From a virus, in the IMG/VR virus record IMGVR_UViG_3300017917_003968, positions 1 to 63,085 of that record: a DNA stretch of 63,085 nucleotides, one strand, 5' to 3'. The notes below the pieces were generated by a model. It ran no database searches. It was not told the origin of the DNA and was given only the letters and a program-made list of their open reading frames with translations. Position numbers and translations under genes: made by a program. Of the stretch, positions 5,753 through 14,118 are shown piece after piece; within the stretch, counting starts at the first letter, position 1; each line of letters starts with the position of its first letter.

Positions 5753-7225
5753 ATGAAATTAATAGTAGGAGAAAAGTATGTACCATTAAAAAAGACAAAA
5801 TTTGGTTCATTAGATAATTCAAAGGTATGGAAAAGAGCTAAAGAAATTGGGCAGCCCTACCTTTATTTTATAGGAATAGATAAAGATGGAGACCATATAT
5901 TTTCTGAAATTCTAAATGAAGAAAATACAGGAGACTTCTTTAACCCTGAAGATGTGGTACCTTACGAAGATCCTCACCAAGGGCTAGTAATTGGAAAAAG
6001 GTATATACCAAAAACTAAAACCTCTGGCCATGTGGGTTTAAATAAGTCTGTTCAGTTTGCAAAGTCTTGTAATAAAGGAATGGGTTACCTTTACTACGTA
6101 GGGCCAGATCAGGATGGAAACGGTAATGTGATACACAAATTTGGTGCTAGCCTTGATGAACCTGGTGGTTATGACTGGTTTAACCCATCTGACGTGATTC
6201 CAGTACCGGATGAGATAGACAATTTCAATTTAACAGACAAGTACACTCCTATTAAAAAGACAAAAGGTTGTAGCCTAGAAGGAAGTACAGTCTGGGCCAC
6301 GGCAAAACAGAAAAACCAAGACTATCTGTTTTTCAGAGGAATAGAAATAAATATAGATAAAGAACTGGTTTTTCTGTTTTCTGATAATCAATATAAAGAA
6401 GGTGATCATATATCAGGAGATTATTTTAACCCAACAGATTTAATACCATATAAAAAACAAGAAAATAATATGAAAAAAGAAACCACAGTAAAAGTAGACG
6501 GCAAATTCATTTTAGAAGTTTATAATGATGCTTGTAAAGTTTGGAAAACTAATATCGAGAGAGCATTTCCTGAAATATTTTCAAAGAATGAAAATACTAT
6601 TGAAGGAGCTGTTGAGAAAGTAGGTAATATCGTGTATGGCAACTCTGTATCAATTGAAGGAGAATTTGTTAAAGTACCAATTCCTAATGCTAATAAAGAG
6701 TGGACTTTAGCAGCTTTTGATTATGTAAAAGAGTTTGTTACTCAATATCCTGAATCCTATCCTGTTCATAATTCACTTTATGATGGAATTGATTTAGATG
6801 TAAAAAACTTTATCTATATTAAGTTTGAAAATTCAAAGAAGCCTTCTGCATTAGATTTTAAAGATCTAAAAGATTTTTATACTGTTGATGTTGATTTTAT
6901 TTTAAATGGTTTTAAAGAAGCAGATTTTTCTTTAAAGAAAAAACTAGAAGCTAAGTTTCCAACTTTATTCAAATTACCAATGCAAGTAGCGGTTGACTCT
7001 GTTGGTACTCATGTTTATAATCCTGAGTATAAGGTATTAACAGAAATTATTGGTGGCTATGATTATGTTAAAGTGCCTTTACCTACTGCAAATGATACAT
7101 GGACTTTTAAGGCTTTTGATTATGTAAAGGAGTTTGTTGCTAAATATCCTAAGTCTTATCCTGTTCATAGAAGTGGGCCAGAGTTTGATAATAGTAGCTA
7201 TATTTATATAGCATTTCATAGTTAG
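5753..7225 (+). CDS. Modular repeat protein (three A-type, two B-type repeats)
   Basis: A 490-residue protein made of two internal repeat families. Type A (residues about 5-71, 79-151, 161-233) begins with a G-KY-P-KKTK motif, has a YLYF-G core and ends FFNPEDVVPY / WFNPSDVIPV / YFNPTDLIPY. Type B (about 247-355 and 380-490) carries VKVP-PNA--W---AFDYVKEFV--YP-SYPVH and ends in a YIYI-F strand. A Met at residue 240 (nt 6470) lies exactly between the two halves and could serve as an internal start giving the B half alone. No enzyme motif is seen. The A units look like small SH3-sized beta modules. Function is unknown; repeats suggest multivalent binding. Confidence 0.7.
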   Translation: MKLIVGEKYVPLKKTKFGSLDNSKVWKRAKEIGQPYLYFIGIDKDGDHIFSEILNEENTGDFFNPEDVVPYEDPHQGLVIGKRYIPKTKTSGHVGLNKSVQFAKSCNKGMGYLYYVGPDQDGNGNVIHKFGASLDEPGGYDWFNPSDVIPVPDEIDNFNLTDKYTPIKKTKGCSLEGSTVWATAKQKNQDYLFFRGIEINIDKELVFLFSDNQYKEGDHISGDYFNPTDLIPYKKQENNMKKETTVKVDGKFILEVYNDACKVWKTNIERAFPEIFSKNENTIEGAVEKVGNIVYGNSVSIEGEFVKVPIPNANKEWTLAAFDYVKEFVTQYPESYPVHNSLYDGIDLDVKNFIYIKFENSKKPSALDFKDLKDFYTVDVDFILNGFKEADFSLKKKLEAKFPTLFKLPMQVAVDSVGTHVYNPEYKVLTEIIGGYDYVKVPLPTANDTWTFKAFDYVKEFVAKYPKSYPVHRSGPEFDNSSYIYIAFHS

Positions 7226-7348
7226 TATTTAAATAGTTCTAAATCTTTATATGTACTAGATATATTAAGTGTAGTTGTATTGATTATTTTAGTATATTTG
7301 TATATATAAAGATTTTAGGCCTATCCGGAACTTTTAAACTTTTTTACC
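7226..7348 (+). promoter_or_regulatory. Probable promoter and leader for the 7349-9759 operon
   Basis: TATATTTG at 7293-7300 matches the Bacteroidota -7 element TAnnTTTG. TTG trinucleotides lie 10 and 15 nt upstream (7280, 7275), which is closer than the usual -33 spacing, so the match is imperfect. Downstream, AGGCCTATCCGGAAC (around 7318-7332) is an unusually GC-rich patch in the presumed leader before the ATG at 7349. Confidence 0.5.
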
Positions 7349-7546
7349 ATGACAGACTTACACAACTACGTTTTCCACTACAATCAATATACTAATTTGT
7401 GGAACGCTATTCCAAGAGATTTATATAATCAATATTGGAGTAATAGAAAACTAAAACAAGTACTATCTTCAAAAGATCTAGATACTTTAATAGAATTAAT
7501 TAATAAAATTTCAAATGACGAAGACTTTTTAAATAAAATAAAATAA
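7349..7546 (+). CDS. Small hypothetical protein (65 aa)
   Basis: A 65-residue protein with aromatic-rich start (HNYVFHYNQYTNLWNAIPRDLYNQYW) and a helical C-terminus. It is the first gene after the candidate promoter. The N-terminal pattern of strand-turn-strand (Y-FHYN-YTNLWNAIPR) resembles small phage proteins that read as one beta hairpin plus helix. No function assigned. Confidence 0.65.
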   Translation: MTDLHNYVFHYNQYTNLWNAIPRDLYNQYWSNRKLKQVLSSKDLDTLIELINKISNDEDFLNKIK

Positions 7547-7551
7547 TTTAT

Positions 7552-7989
7552 ATGTGTTTAAGAACAATAGGCGAATTTATAAAACAAACAGCTGATAGAC
7601 CAATTATTTGTTATAAATCAGGAACTTTAACTTCTGATGGTAAACTTAAACCTCATTTTTATAATGAATTTAGATATAGTTTAAATGAAGAAACAGAGTA
7701 TGTTGAAATTAAACCCATATATTATCATAATGATCTCTATGAGGAATCTAAATCAAAAATTGAAGAAGGTTATCATAGCTATACAAAATCTAATATACTT
7801 GCTGATCATGTTTTTATTATTCCAAAAGGAGCTACATATTATTTTGGAGGTGTAAATGATTATGATGTAAATGATGGTTATGCTTCATCTAGTCTAATAT
7901 GGTTAGGACATATGTTTAGTATTTCAACATGGGTTAGATATTTTAAATATAAATTTTCAAAAAATGGCATATCAAGAAATAGAGGGTAA
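7552..7989 (+). CDS. Hypothetical protein (145 aa)
   Basis: A 145-residue protein starting 5 nt after its neighbour. It is rich in Tyr and acidic residues, with a segment YHSYTKSNILADHVFIIPKGATYYFGGVNDYDVNDGY that looks beta-rich. The last 26 nt overlap the start of the macro-domain gene in another frame, indicating translational coupling. No family recognised. Confidence 0.65.
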   Translation: MCLRTIGEFIKQTADRPIICYKSGTLTSDGKLKPHFYNEFRYSLNEETEYVEIKPIYYHNDLYEESKSKIEEGYHSYTKSNILADHVFIIPKGATYYFGGVNDYDVNDGYASSSLIWLGHMFSISTWVRYFKYKFSKNGISRNRG

Positions 7990-8437
7990 TCTAATTACTT
8001 TAGCAAAAGAAAATACGTTTGATGTAATCGCTCATGGCTGTAATTGCTTTTGTACTATGGGAGCCGGTATAGCACCTCAGATGGCAGAAGCTTTTTTGTG
8101 TAATAAGTTTAATATGGAACGTGATGAATTTAAAGGCGATATTAATAAACTTGGTACTATTGATTATGGTTACTTCCACGTAAGTGGTTTAACAGTTGTT
8201 AATGCTTATACACAATACAACTACGGTAAGAATCACGCTGATGGTGACAGTAGACCGTTAGATTACGAAGCTCTTACATTATGTTTAAGAAAAATGAATT
8301 TCATATTTAATGGAAAGCATATTGGTCTTCCACAAATTGGTTGCGGTTTAGCAGGTGGAGATTGGGAGATAGTAAAAGAAATAATTAAAAAAGAACTTAA
8401 AGATTGTAATGTAACAATTGTAATTTATAAAAAATAA
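7964..8437 (+). CDS. Macro-domain protein (ADP-ribose binding/processing)
   Basis: A 157-residue macro domain: EIEGNLITLAKENTFDVIAHGCNCFCTMGAGIAPQM (N27 and the GAGIA loop bind the ribose/pyrophosphate in the family), a middle strand VVNAYTQYNYG, and a second phosphate loop IGLPQIGCGLAGGDWE near residues 121-136. Members bind ADP-ribose and many hydrolyse ADP-ribose-1''-phosphate or remove ADP-ribose from proteins or nucleic acids. The catalytic-loop features (Asn, Gly-rich loop) are preserved, so activity is plausible. In a phage this could salvage NAD metabolites or reverse host ADP-ribosylation-based defence; that is inference. It overlaps the upstream gene by 26 nt. Confidence 0.9.
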   Translation: MAYQEIEGNLITLAKENTFDVIAHGCNCFCTMGAGIAPQMAEAFLCNKFNMERDEFKGDINKLGTIDYGYFHVSGLTVVNAYTQYNYGKNHADGDSRPLDYEALTLCLRKMNFIFNGKHIGLPQIGCGLAGGDWEIVKEIIKKELKDCNVTIVIYKK

Positions 8438-8442
8438 AAACT

Positions 8443-8652
8443 ATGACAAATTTAAAAAATGTACACCCACTAACCTTAGAACCAGGAGGTTATAGATTAG
8501 TAATTGAGTTTATGAATGGATCTACTTATAAGACCCATGATAAGGTTAAACACCCTAATGCATATGTAAATGCTATAAACAAAAATAAGCCAATTAAAGT
8601 AGCAAGATTTGACGGAGCTGTTATATTCCAAAGATCTACAGAATCAATTTAA
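8443..8652 (+). CDS. Small hypothetical protein (69 aa)
   Basis: A 69-residue protein, 5 nt after the macro gene. Predicted strands (GGYRLVIEFMNGSTYKT and IKVARFDGAVIFQ) around a helix. No motif recognised. Likely co-translated with the macro-domain protein. Confidence 0.65.
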   Translation: MTNLKNVHPLTLEPGGYRLVIEFMNGSTYKTHDKVKHPNAYVNAINKNKPIKVARFDGAVIFQRSTESI

Positions 8653-8684
8653 GATATTAAGCTTAACAAATTAAAATTTAAAAC

Positions 8685-8981
8685 ATGACAAAAATATTAT
8701 TTATATTAGTATGCATTTTAATATCATATATAGTTTATAAATTAATTGATTTATATGCTAAATATATATTTATGGCTGCAGGAGTATTAGCATCAGTATT
8801 CTTATTAGGAATTGTAACGTTATTCTTTGATAAAGATCTTGCTTTAAAAATGATTGCTTGGCCTATTGCTATATCTATTGCATTCTTAGTAGTTACCTTA
8901 ATATCAGGATTTGTTGCTGGTTTTGTAATTGCTCCTATCAATTTTATATGGCTTACTATAAAAGATATATTTAAATTGTAA
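8685..8981 (+). CDS. Small integral membrane protein (98 aa)
   Basis: A 98-residue hydrophobic protein with three to four transmembrane segments: KILFILVCILISYIVYKLI at the N-terminus, FMAAGVLASVFLLGIVTLFF, then IAWPIAISIAFLVVTLI and FVAGFVIAPINFIWL. Only short charged loops separate them. It has no holin signature I can confirm, but its size and topology would fit a holin, an anti-holin or an inner-membrane accessory. No lysozyme gene is adjacent. Confidence 0.65.
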   Translation: MTKILFILVCILISYIVYKLIDLYAKYIFMAAGVLASVFLLGIVTLFFDKDLALKMIAWPIAISIAFLVVTLISGFVAGFVIAPINFIWLTIKDIFKL

Positions 8982-9012
8982 TACTAATATTTATAATAAA
9001 AACAAAATAAAT

Positions 9013-9759
9013 ATGAAAGATTTTAATTTAGTACAATATCTAAGAGAAAATAAACAAGGTTCTTTTGGAATGTTAAATCACTATGTTGATCTAAAACCTT
9101 TAAAAGAAGAAGATCAAGAAGTTCCTTATCCAGGTCCAGAAGATAAATTAGACGGTTTTGGTGATAGTTTTGATCAAGTAGAAGCTATTCCTGAATTAGA
9201 AAAACCTGAAAATATTTATAATAATAGCTGGATGAATAGTTCTGTAGACAATAAGAAAATTGGTAATTGGACTTGTTACTATGATGATCAGTTAAAAGCT
9301 CTCTATTGGATTCATGATCAAATCTTAAGTGAAGATATTATTGTTTATGCTACTCCTAATTGGGATGGTGCTAAAGGTATTGCTGTAGAGGTTCATATAG
9401 ATTATGGGGGACTTTTAGTTGATCAAGATACTATCGGTGCACCTTCTTATCCTGATTTTAATTCATATGCTGAAGATATAGCACCTTTTCTTAAAATGGT
9501 AGAAAATAAATATTTTAAAGGTGATTATGATCAATATAAAAATGATGAAGTTGATGGAGAAGATACTAGCTTATCCGAAATGTATACTGATATGAAAGAA
9601 GAAGGTGAAGGATTTCAAAGTCAACACTCTGATTCTGCAGATTGGGAAAGATTTTACCAAGAAGGGTATAATGCCGGATATGATGAAGGCTATAGAGATG
9701 CAAAAAAAGAATTTAATACCACAGGAAAAAATGACTACTTCCAAAGAAGAATGTCTTAA
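9013..9759 (+). CDS. Acidic hypothetical protein (248 aa)
   Basis: A 248-residue acidic protein. It starts MKDFNLVQYLRENKQGSF, a short 'YLREN' N-terminal helix reminiscent of many proteins of T4-like marine phages. A middle domain (NWTCYYDDQLKALYWIHDQI ... AVEVHIDYGG) looks alpha/beta. The C-terminus has repeated G-x3-G-x3-G turns (YQEGYNAGYDEGYRDAKKEF). It is the last plus-strand gene before the bidirectional terminator, and ATATTTAT lies 18 nt upstream of its start. Function unknown. Confidence 0.7.
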   Translation: MKDFNLVQYLRENKQGSFGMLNHYVDLKPLKEEDQEVPYPGPEDKLDGFGDSFDQVEAIPELEKPENIYNNSWMNSSVDNKKIGNWTCYYDDQLKALYWIHDQILSEDIIVYATPNWDGAKGIAVEVHIDYGGLLVDQDTIGAPSYPDFNSYAEDIAPFLKMVENKYFKGDYDQYKNDEVDGEDTSLSEMYTDMKEEGEGFQSQHSDSADWERFYQEGYNAGYDEGYRDAKKEFNTTGKNDYFQRRMS

Positions 9760-9785
9760 TTAAAAATACCTCACGCCACCCAAAA

Positions 9786-9820
9786 AAAAAATAAGAGCCC
9801 CTTTAATTAGGGGCTTTTTT
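9786..9820. terminator. Bidirectional Rho-independent terminator
   Basis: AGCCCC (9796-9801) pairs with GGGGCT (9810-9815) around an 8-nt loop, extended by A-T pairs. A T-run follows on the plus strand and an A-run precedes it (a T-run on the minus strand), so it can stop transcription from both sides. It lies exactly between the convergent genes ending at 9759 (+) and 9820 (-), where the two blocks of the window meet. Confidence 0.9.
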
Positions 9821-10281
9821 TATTCTTCTGTATCTTTTCTATAGAACTTACCAAGAATATTTTCGTTATAAGTATCTTGACTTAAAACATCTAGTTTAAA
9901 TTGCCAATATGTTTCATAATAACTTAATTGTTTTTTTGAATTACACAATTTAATTACTTCTCTAGTAAAACAATCCTCTCCTAAAAGTTTCATATCTTCT
10001 TTAATTAATTTGCTACTTCCCCAATAAGTATTCCAATCTGATTCCTTGGTTACTTTCTTTTTGCGTGGGACGCGCCCAGGTTTGTCCCATTCCGCGATTT
10101 CCTTTTTGGTTAATACTTTATTGGTATTATGAAAAAGTACCTTCTTTCCTATGTAGAATTTGTTTGTGCATATGTTTGTTACCTTATAGATAAATCCAAT
10201 GCAAGAAGTTGGGAATTGATCGATGTTTGTATACTCAATAACTTGTCCTGATTCAGGATCATTATATAACCATTTTTTCAT
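9820..10281 (-). CDS. GIY-YIG homing endonuclease-like protein
   Basis: A 153-residue protein with CIGFIYKVTNICTNKFYIGKK at about residues 27-47, the GIY-YIG signature (FIY at 30-32, YIG at 43-45). A YWGSSKLIKEDM segment and a helix with Glu in the C-terminal part (YYETYWQFKLDVL) complete the layout of Seg-type phage endonucleases, including the 'YWGSS' block common to T4-like family members. It is probably a free-standing homing endonuclease. It sits at the 3' end of the minus-strand block beside the bidirectional terminator, a position where an insertion disrupts nothing. Confidence 0.8.
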   Translation of the reverse strand: MKKWLYNDPESGQVIEYTNIDQFPTSCIGFIYKVTNICTNKFYIGKKVLFHNTNKVLTKKEIAEWDKPGRVPRKKKVTKESDWNTYWGSSKLIKEDMKLLGEDCFTREVIKLCNSKKQLSYYETYWQFKLDVLSQDTYNENILGKFYRKDTEE

Positions 10282-10300
10282 TATTATTTTATTTTATTAT

Positions 10301-10705
10301 TTATATAGATACATATCCATATATAGTATCATCACCATTATGATAGTGTGTAGCTGTTCTAGAATATCCATCGATAACTTCTCCATTAAATACTACTATA
10401 GGATTTTCTAATTCATTATAATCAGGAATATAATCTCCTTCTAAATCATCTCCATATCTATCTTCTTTTGATTCAATATAATCTTTTAATGAGATATCTT
10501 GAGACATTAATTTTTTTATTGATAATTTTTCTAATTTAAAATTTTTATTGGATTTTTCTATTAATGATAAAAAATAGTCTGGTATATCTGATTCTGATGG
10601 AGTAATTGTTTTTATATAATCAATAATTTCCTCAGCAGATAATATCTTTTTTGGATTATGAATATATAATTCTAATAATATTTTTATTAAGCTTAACTGT
10701 CCCAT
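10301..10705 (-). CDS. Hypothetical protein with ParB-like DGYxR motif
   Basis: A 134-residue protein. The C-terminal ENPIVVFNGEVIDGYSRTATHYHNGDDTIYGYVS resembles the core of ParB/Srx-type domains, where I-V-DG-HR-A---G lies in the nucleotide-binding fold. The N-terminal half is helical and Ser/Lys-rich. If the ParB-type reading is right it may bind a nucleotide or DNA, but the match rests on one motif. Its start overlaps the end of the 10693 gene by 13 nt, so the two are translationally coupled. Confidence 0.5.
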   Translation of the reverse strand: MGQLSLIKILLELYIHNPKKILSAEEIIDYIKTITPSESDIPDYFLSLIEKSNKNFKLEKLSIKKLMSQDISLKDYIESKEDRYGDDLEGDYIPDYNELENPIVVFNGEVIDGYSRTATHYHNGDDTIYGYVSI

Positions 10706-10995
10706 CTTACTATAAACGTTATATCTGTATTTTGAGGAATAGGGTATGGTCTTGATAATTTACCAACTACTAATAATTCATTTCTACTATTATATAAACC
10801 TATTGTAGTTGCATAAGGATGAAAGTCTGATCCTGATATTGCATCAATATATGATCCTGTTGAACCTGCTAAATTTGCGCTAGGATTTAAAGTATAATTA
10901 AAATCATTTTCATTTACACGGCATCTTACTTCATTCTGATATATCGTATATTCAGAAGATAATGACATTGTATATGGAGTGTAGCTTTGATTCAT
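10693..10995 (-). CDS. Stand-alone copy of a virion-protein C-terminal domain
   Basis: A 100-residue protein that aligns with the C-terminal ~85 residues of the structural protein at 18085-19119. Shared features are the 'NEYT... V-N---NYT-NPS' start, a 'GS-T-SY' loop, 'PTTIGLYN--NELL-V-K-S-P' and an ending 'I-V--D'. It is therefore a duplicated, separated domain, probably a beta-sandwich in the tail/baseplate. It lies with the glycosyltransferase genes and is followed by a coupled gene. ATATTTAT in gene orientation lies only 4 nt upstream of its ATG. Confidence 0.7.
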   Translation of the reverse strand: MNQSYTPYTMSLSSEYTIYQNEVRCRVNENDFNYTLNPSANLAGSTGSYIDAISGSDFHPYATTIGLYNSRNELLVVGKLSRPYPIPQNTDITFIVRWDS

Positions 10996-10999
10996 AATT

Positions 11000-11007
11000 A
11001 TAAATAT
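11000..11007 (-). promoter_or_regulatory. ATATTTAT motif next to start of 10693-10995
   Basis: In minus-strand orientation the sequence reads GATATTTATAATT followed by ATG. It is one of the motif copies lying closest to a start codon; if it is a -10 element the transcript would be leaderless or nearly so. Confidence 0.3.
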
Positions 11008-11013
11008 CTACTG

Positions 11014-11766
11014 CTAAAAATATGATTCTATTTTGAATTTGAATTTCTCAAATTCATCAACATTAAATTTATTTGGAATTTTTTCTAACATTTGTTTCCA
11101 TCTTTTTTCATACATATTATAGTGTATCATAGGTTTCCCATCCCCAGTATCAGTAGAGGTTTCTCTAGATATTAATATTCGTTCTTCCATAGTTTTACTA
11201 CCATAAGCTCCAGATAAATGGTAACTATTATTAGCCCATCTATAAACATACGATAATTCTGAATGTGGTAATATCTCTACTTTCAGTTTATCTGAAATTT
11301 CTGCAAATAAAGAATGATCATCACAATCATGTAAATTTATAGGGATAGATAATGCAAAATCTTTTTTTATTAAATGTGTGGCTTCCATATTTGATGATAC
11401 AACATGATAATCTGTATTATAATTACTCATAAGTACTTCAAATGGTTTCCAAACTATATTATCTTTTATATATTTTATAGATGTAGATAGGTGGTGTGGC
11501 ATCATTAAATCATCATCATCCCAAAAAATAATATAATCACCTGTTGCTAATTCTAAACATGCTCTTCTTATAGATTGTAAAGTAGGAACTTCTTTAGCAT
11601 TTATATTATAAATTTTAACTTGCGGATGATCAAATACTAAAGGTACTTCATGTTGGTTTAATATAATTAATTCTTTATTTTCATAATCTTGATCTAAAAA
11701 ACAAGATAATGATTCAGAAGCCATTGAGTATCTACCATAAGTTCCCATTAAACAGCTTACTTTCAT
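11014..11766 (-). CDS. Family 2-type glycosyltransferase (GT-A fold)
   Basis: A 250-residue glycosyltransferase. It starts MKVSCLMGTYGRYSMASESLSC, the nucleotide-sugar strand and first helix of GT2 enzymes, followed by LDQDYENKELIILNQ. The metal-binding DxD is GDYIIFWDDDDLM (DDDD at residues 83-86). The C-terminal half carries a helix bundle with a conserved-looking YRWANNSYHLSG. It likely transfers a sugar from a nucleotide donor to protein or glycan. It overlaps the next upstream gene by 4 nt and belongs to a four-gene cassette with two more transferases and a methyltransferase, directly beside Thr-rich virion proteins. Confidence 0.9.
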   Translation of the reverse strand: MKVSCLMGTYGRYSMASESLSCFLDQDYENKELIILNQHEVPLVFDHPQVKIYNINAKEVPTLQSIRRACLELATGDYIIFWDDDDLMMPHHLSTSIKYIKDNIVWKPFEVLMSNYNTDYHVVSSNMEATHLIKKDFALSIPINLHDCDDHSLFAEISDKLKVEILPHSELSYVYRWANNSYHLSGAYGSKTMEERILISRETSTDTGDGKPMIHYNMYEKRWKQMLEKIPNKFNVDEFEKFKFKIESYF

Positions 11767-12560
11767 AATAATTTTAATTTATTTATTTCATTACTGTATT
11801 CATATGTAAAAGGAGATGCTATATTTGGTATTATATGACAACTTCCATAATGTCCAAATACTGGCTTTATTAATTTTCCAAATTCATCTGTGCATGTAAA
11901 ACTACTCCAATCTTTTGAGTAATTTCTAATTCCCGTAGTCCATAAACATGCCATAGTATCATGATAATACTTTTGTGATAAATTTAATTTCATATGAGAT
12001 AAAAACATAGCGGACTCATCTCTCATACCTAAATCATTATCTTTCATCCACACTAATGCTTTATAAAATTCTTCAACCCATAATCTAGATTCAGGATGAT
12101 TTGATCTCCAAGAAAAATAACCACCATTTATCATTGGTAAAGGATAATTAATTGGTATACCATAATCTAAAGCTACGCTTCTAGCAGTTCTTTTAAATGC
12201 CCAATTAGAATCTTCTGGTATTTGTTTATAGTTTAATTGCATAAATCCTCTATCTTCTAGAGCTTCTATACAAGGCATATAATTATTAAACATCAAGCTA
12301 TCAGCATCTACAAAACATGCAATATCATAATAGTCTACTTTAATAACTGCTTGGGTTTTTAAGATCCATATTTCTTCAATATTATTATTTTTTATATCTA
12401 TAATAATTTCTTTATGGTAAATTGGATTTTTTGTTAATTTATCTGTAAGTAATGTAACTGGTACATTAAATTTTTTACATGATAATGCTAAATTTTCTGC
12501 TAATTCATGATAAAAAGGATTAATTGCTAAAGTTACCACTCCAAAATTATGACTATTCAT
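11763..12560 (-). CDS. Glycosyltransferase (GT-A, DxD type)
   Basis: A 265-residue GT-A type glycosyltransferase. FGVVTLAINPFYHELAENLALSC is the N-terminal nucleotide-binding unit, and IACFVDADSLMFNN holds the DxD (residues 85-87). Later MINGGYFSWRSNHPESRLWVEEF resembles acceptor-side motifs of GT8-like enzymes. It could add a hexose to a glycan or protein; donor and acceptor are unknown. It overlaps its upstream neighbour by 8 nt and its downstream neighbour by 4 nt, so the cassette is translated as a coupled unit. Confidence 0.85.
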   Translation of the reverse strand: MNSHNFGVVTLAINPFYHELAENLALSCKKFNVPVTLLTDKLTKNPIYHKEIIIDIKNNNIEEIWILKTQAVIKVDYYDIACFVDADSLMFNNYMPCIEALEDRGFMQLNYKQIPEDSNWAFKRTARSVALDYGIPINYPLPMINGGYFSWRSNHPESRLWVEEFYKALVWMKDNDLGMRDESAMFLSHMKLNLSQKYYHDTMACLWTTGIRNYSKDWSSFTCTDEFGKLIKPVFGHYGSCHIIPNIASPFTYEYSNEINKLKLL

Positions 12561-13146
12561 ATTTTTTTAAGATTATAGTTTGTGTAGCTTGTGAATTATT
12601 TGTTATAATATGATTTTTTATTTTAAACCATTGTGATAAGAAATTATTAAATTCTTCAAAATTCCACTCTCTTACATGTGATCCATTTGCTGGTGGACCT
12701 ATATGAGATTTATCATATAATAAAGATCTATCTGGTGTAGATATAATTGCAATTTTCCAACTTTGACCATCTATCCAATTTACAAAACTAATCACATCAG
12801 GAATATGCTCTATTACATCAGAGCATATTAATAAATCATGATGTTCTAATTTTATATCATCTTTATATTCTATCCAATTTTTATCAGGATACTCTTTTTT
12901 TAACCAATTATATGTAATAGTTTCTTCTACTCCAGAAATTTTTATATTATTTGGAAAAAAATTTAATAATTTATAAGCACTTCCACATCCGATATCTATA
13001 ACACTATTGAAATTATTTTCTTTTAATATATCTACTGCTAATAAATAGACTTCTTTTTGCCATTCATCTTTCATTCCCATATCAAAATATTGATATGGAT
13101 TTAGTCTTTCTTTGTAATCTTTTGGAATATATATTATTTTTTCCAT
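12553..13146 (-). CDS. Class I SAM-dependent methyltransferase
   Basis: A 197-residue methyltransferase. Motif I is FNSVIDIGCGSAYKLL (DIGCGS at residues 51-56). A following acidic residue at the end of the second strand (KISGVEE) would bind the ribose, and HDLLICSDVIEHIPD is the typical motif of small-molecule or sugar methyltransferases (UbiG/SmtA-like). Lying between glycosyltransferase genes with overlaps on both sides, it probably methylates a sugar on the glycan they build, a common capping modification; this role is inferred from context. Confidence 0.85.
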   Translation of the reverse strand: MEKIIYIPKDYKERLNPYQYFDMGMKDEWQKEVYLLAVDILKENNFNSVIDIGCGSAYKLLNFFPNNIKISGVEETITYNWLKKEYPDKNWIEYKDDIKLEHHDLLICSDVIEHIPDVISFVNWIDGQSWKIAIISTPDRSLLYDKSHIGPPANGSHVREWNFEEFNNFLSQWFKIKNHIITNNSQATQTIILKKYE

Positions 13147-14105
13147 TAATATAGTACTGTTTTTTTACTTGTTTCTTTAATTTCTAATACGTAATTATAA
13201 CAATTTTTTTCTTTATTGATACTATCTATATCTATATCGTAAGGTAATGTATTCATATATGATGATTTATAAAATAATCTTCCACAACTACAAGTAACCC
13301 CAGCATTATGATATATTATAGCTTCATCCCATCTAGATATAGAATCTGTAGCCCAACTAAAATCCATTTCAGGTACTACTTTAGTTTCATTATTAAATAA
13401 CCAGCCATTCCATAAAACAGCCCACATATCTGCACACCATATTTGTAGTTCATGATATGTTGGATCTTCTTGTTTTTTTTGATTATTTAATTGAGTAACT
13501 TGATAATATAACTCTTCTGCGTCTCTTTCTACTTTACTCCAAAATTTATCATCTACATTTTTTAAAATATATTGAGCCCCTCCTGAATTACTATTCATAG
13601 ATATTGGTATACTGGGATCAATATTAACTATATTACACATTAAATCATAAACGTCTTGACCTTTTGATAGTATATAATCTGAATTAATATAACTATTAGT
13701 ATTACTTAAATACCATATATCATCAGATAAAAATTTGCTAAAATCAGGAGTCTTAGTAAATACTATATCACAATCATGATAAAAAATAGCTTCATTTTTT
13801 AATTCAGGAAATCTTTGAAAATGTTGTTTTAGTATATTAGGTCTAATAGATGAAATATATCTAATTGGTTGAATTCTAGTATCTTGATAAAAGAAAAATC
13901 TAACTGTATTATAATGAGACGCTAATTTATTCCACGCATCTATATTCTCTGGATATGAAGTTGCATCCATAGGATTCCATGCAACTAATATATCTATATT
14001 ATTTGGATTAATACCATGCTTAATAAAGTTATTAATCATAACTTCTACTTGCCAAGCATAATATAGTATTCTAGGTTGAACACAAATGTAACGTAAATTT
14101 TTCAT
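13146..14105 (-). CDS. Glycosyltransferase-like protein with DCD motif
   Basis: A 319-residue protein: MKNLRYICVQPRILYYAWQVEVMINNF, an N-terminal GT-like strand/helix, then AIFYHDCDIVFTKTP with a DxD-like DCD at residues 111-113. Later SNSGGAQYILKN and LQIWCADMWAVLWNGWLF blocks resemble acceptor-binding regions of phage transferases that recognise peptide. I judge it a GT-A enzyme, possibly the one that primes the glycan on Ser/Thr, because it lies immediately beside the mucin-like gene at 14140. ATATTTAT (14119-14126 in gene orientation) is 13 nt upstream of its start. Confidence 0.7.
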   Translation of the reverse strand: MKNLRYICVQPRILYYAWQVEVMINNFIKHGINPNNIDILVAWNPMDATSYPENIDAWNKLASHYNTVRFFFYQDTRIQPIRYISSIRPNILKQHFQRFPELKNEAIFYHDCDIVFTKTPDFSKFLSDDIWYLSNTNSYINSDYILSKGQDVYDLMCNIVNIDPSIPISMNSNSGGAQYILKNVDDKFWSKVERDAEELYYQVTQLNNQKKQEDPTYHELQIWCADMWAVLWNGWLFNNETKVVPEMDFSWATDSISRWDEAIIYHNAGVTCSCGRLFYKSSYMNTLPYDIDIDSINKEKNCYNYVLEIKETSKKTVLY

Positions 14106-14118
14106 AACATTATTTTAT

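Noticed and set aside
8685-8981. Calling the small membrane protein a holin
   Set aside because: It has transmembrane segments but no lysozyme or spanin next to it and no specific holin motif.
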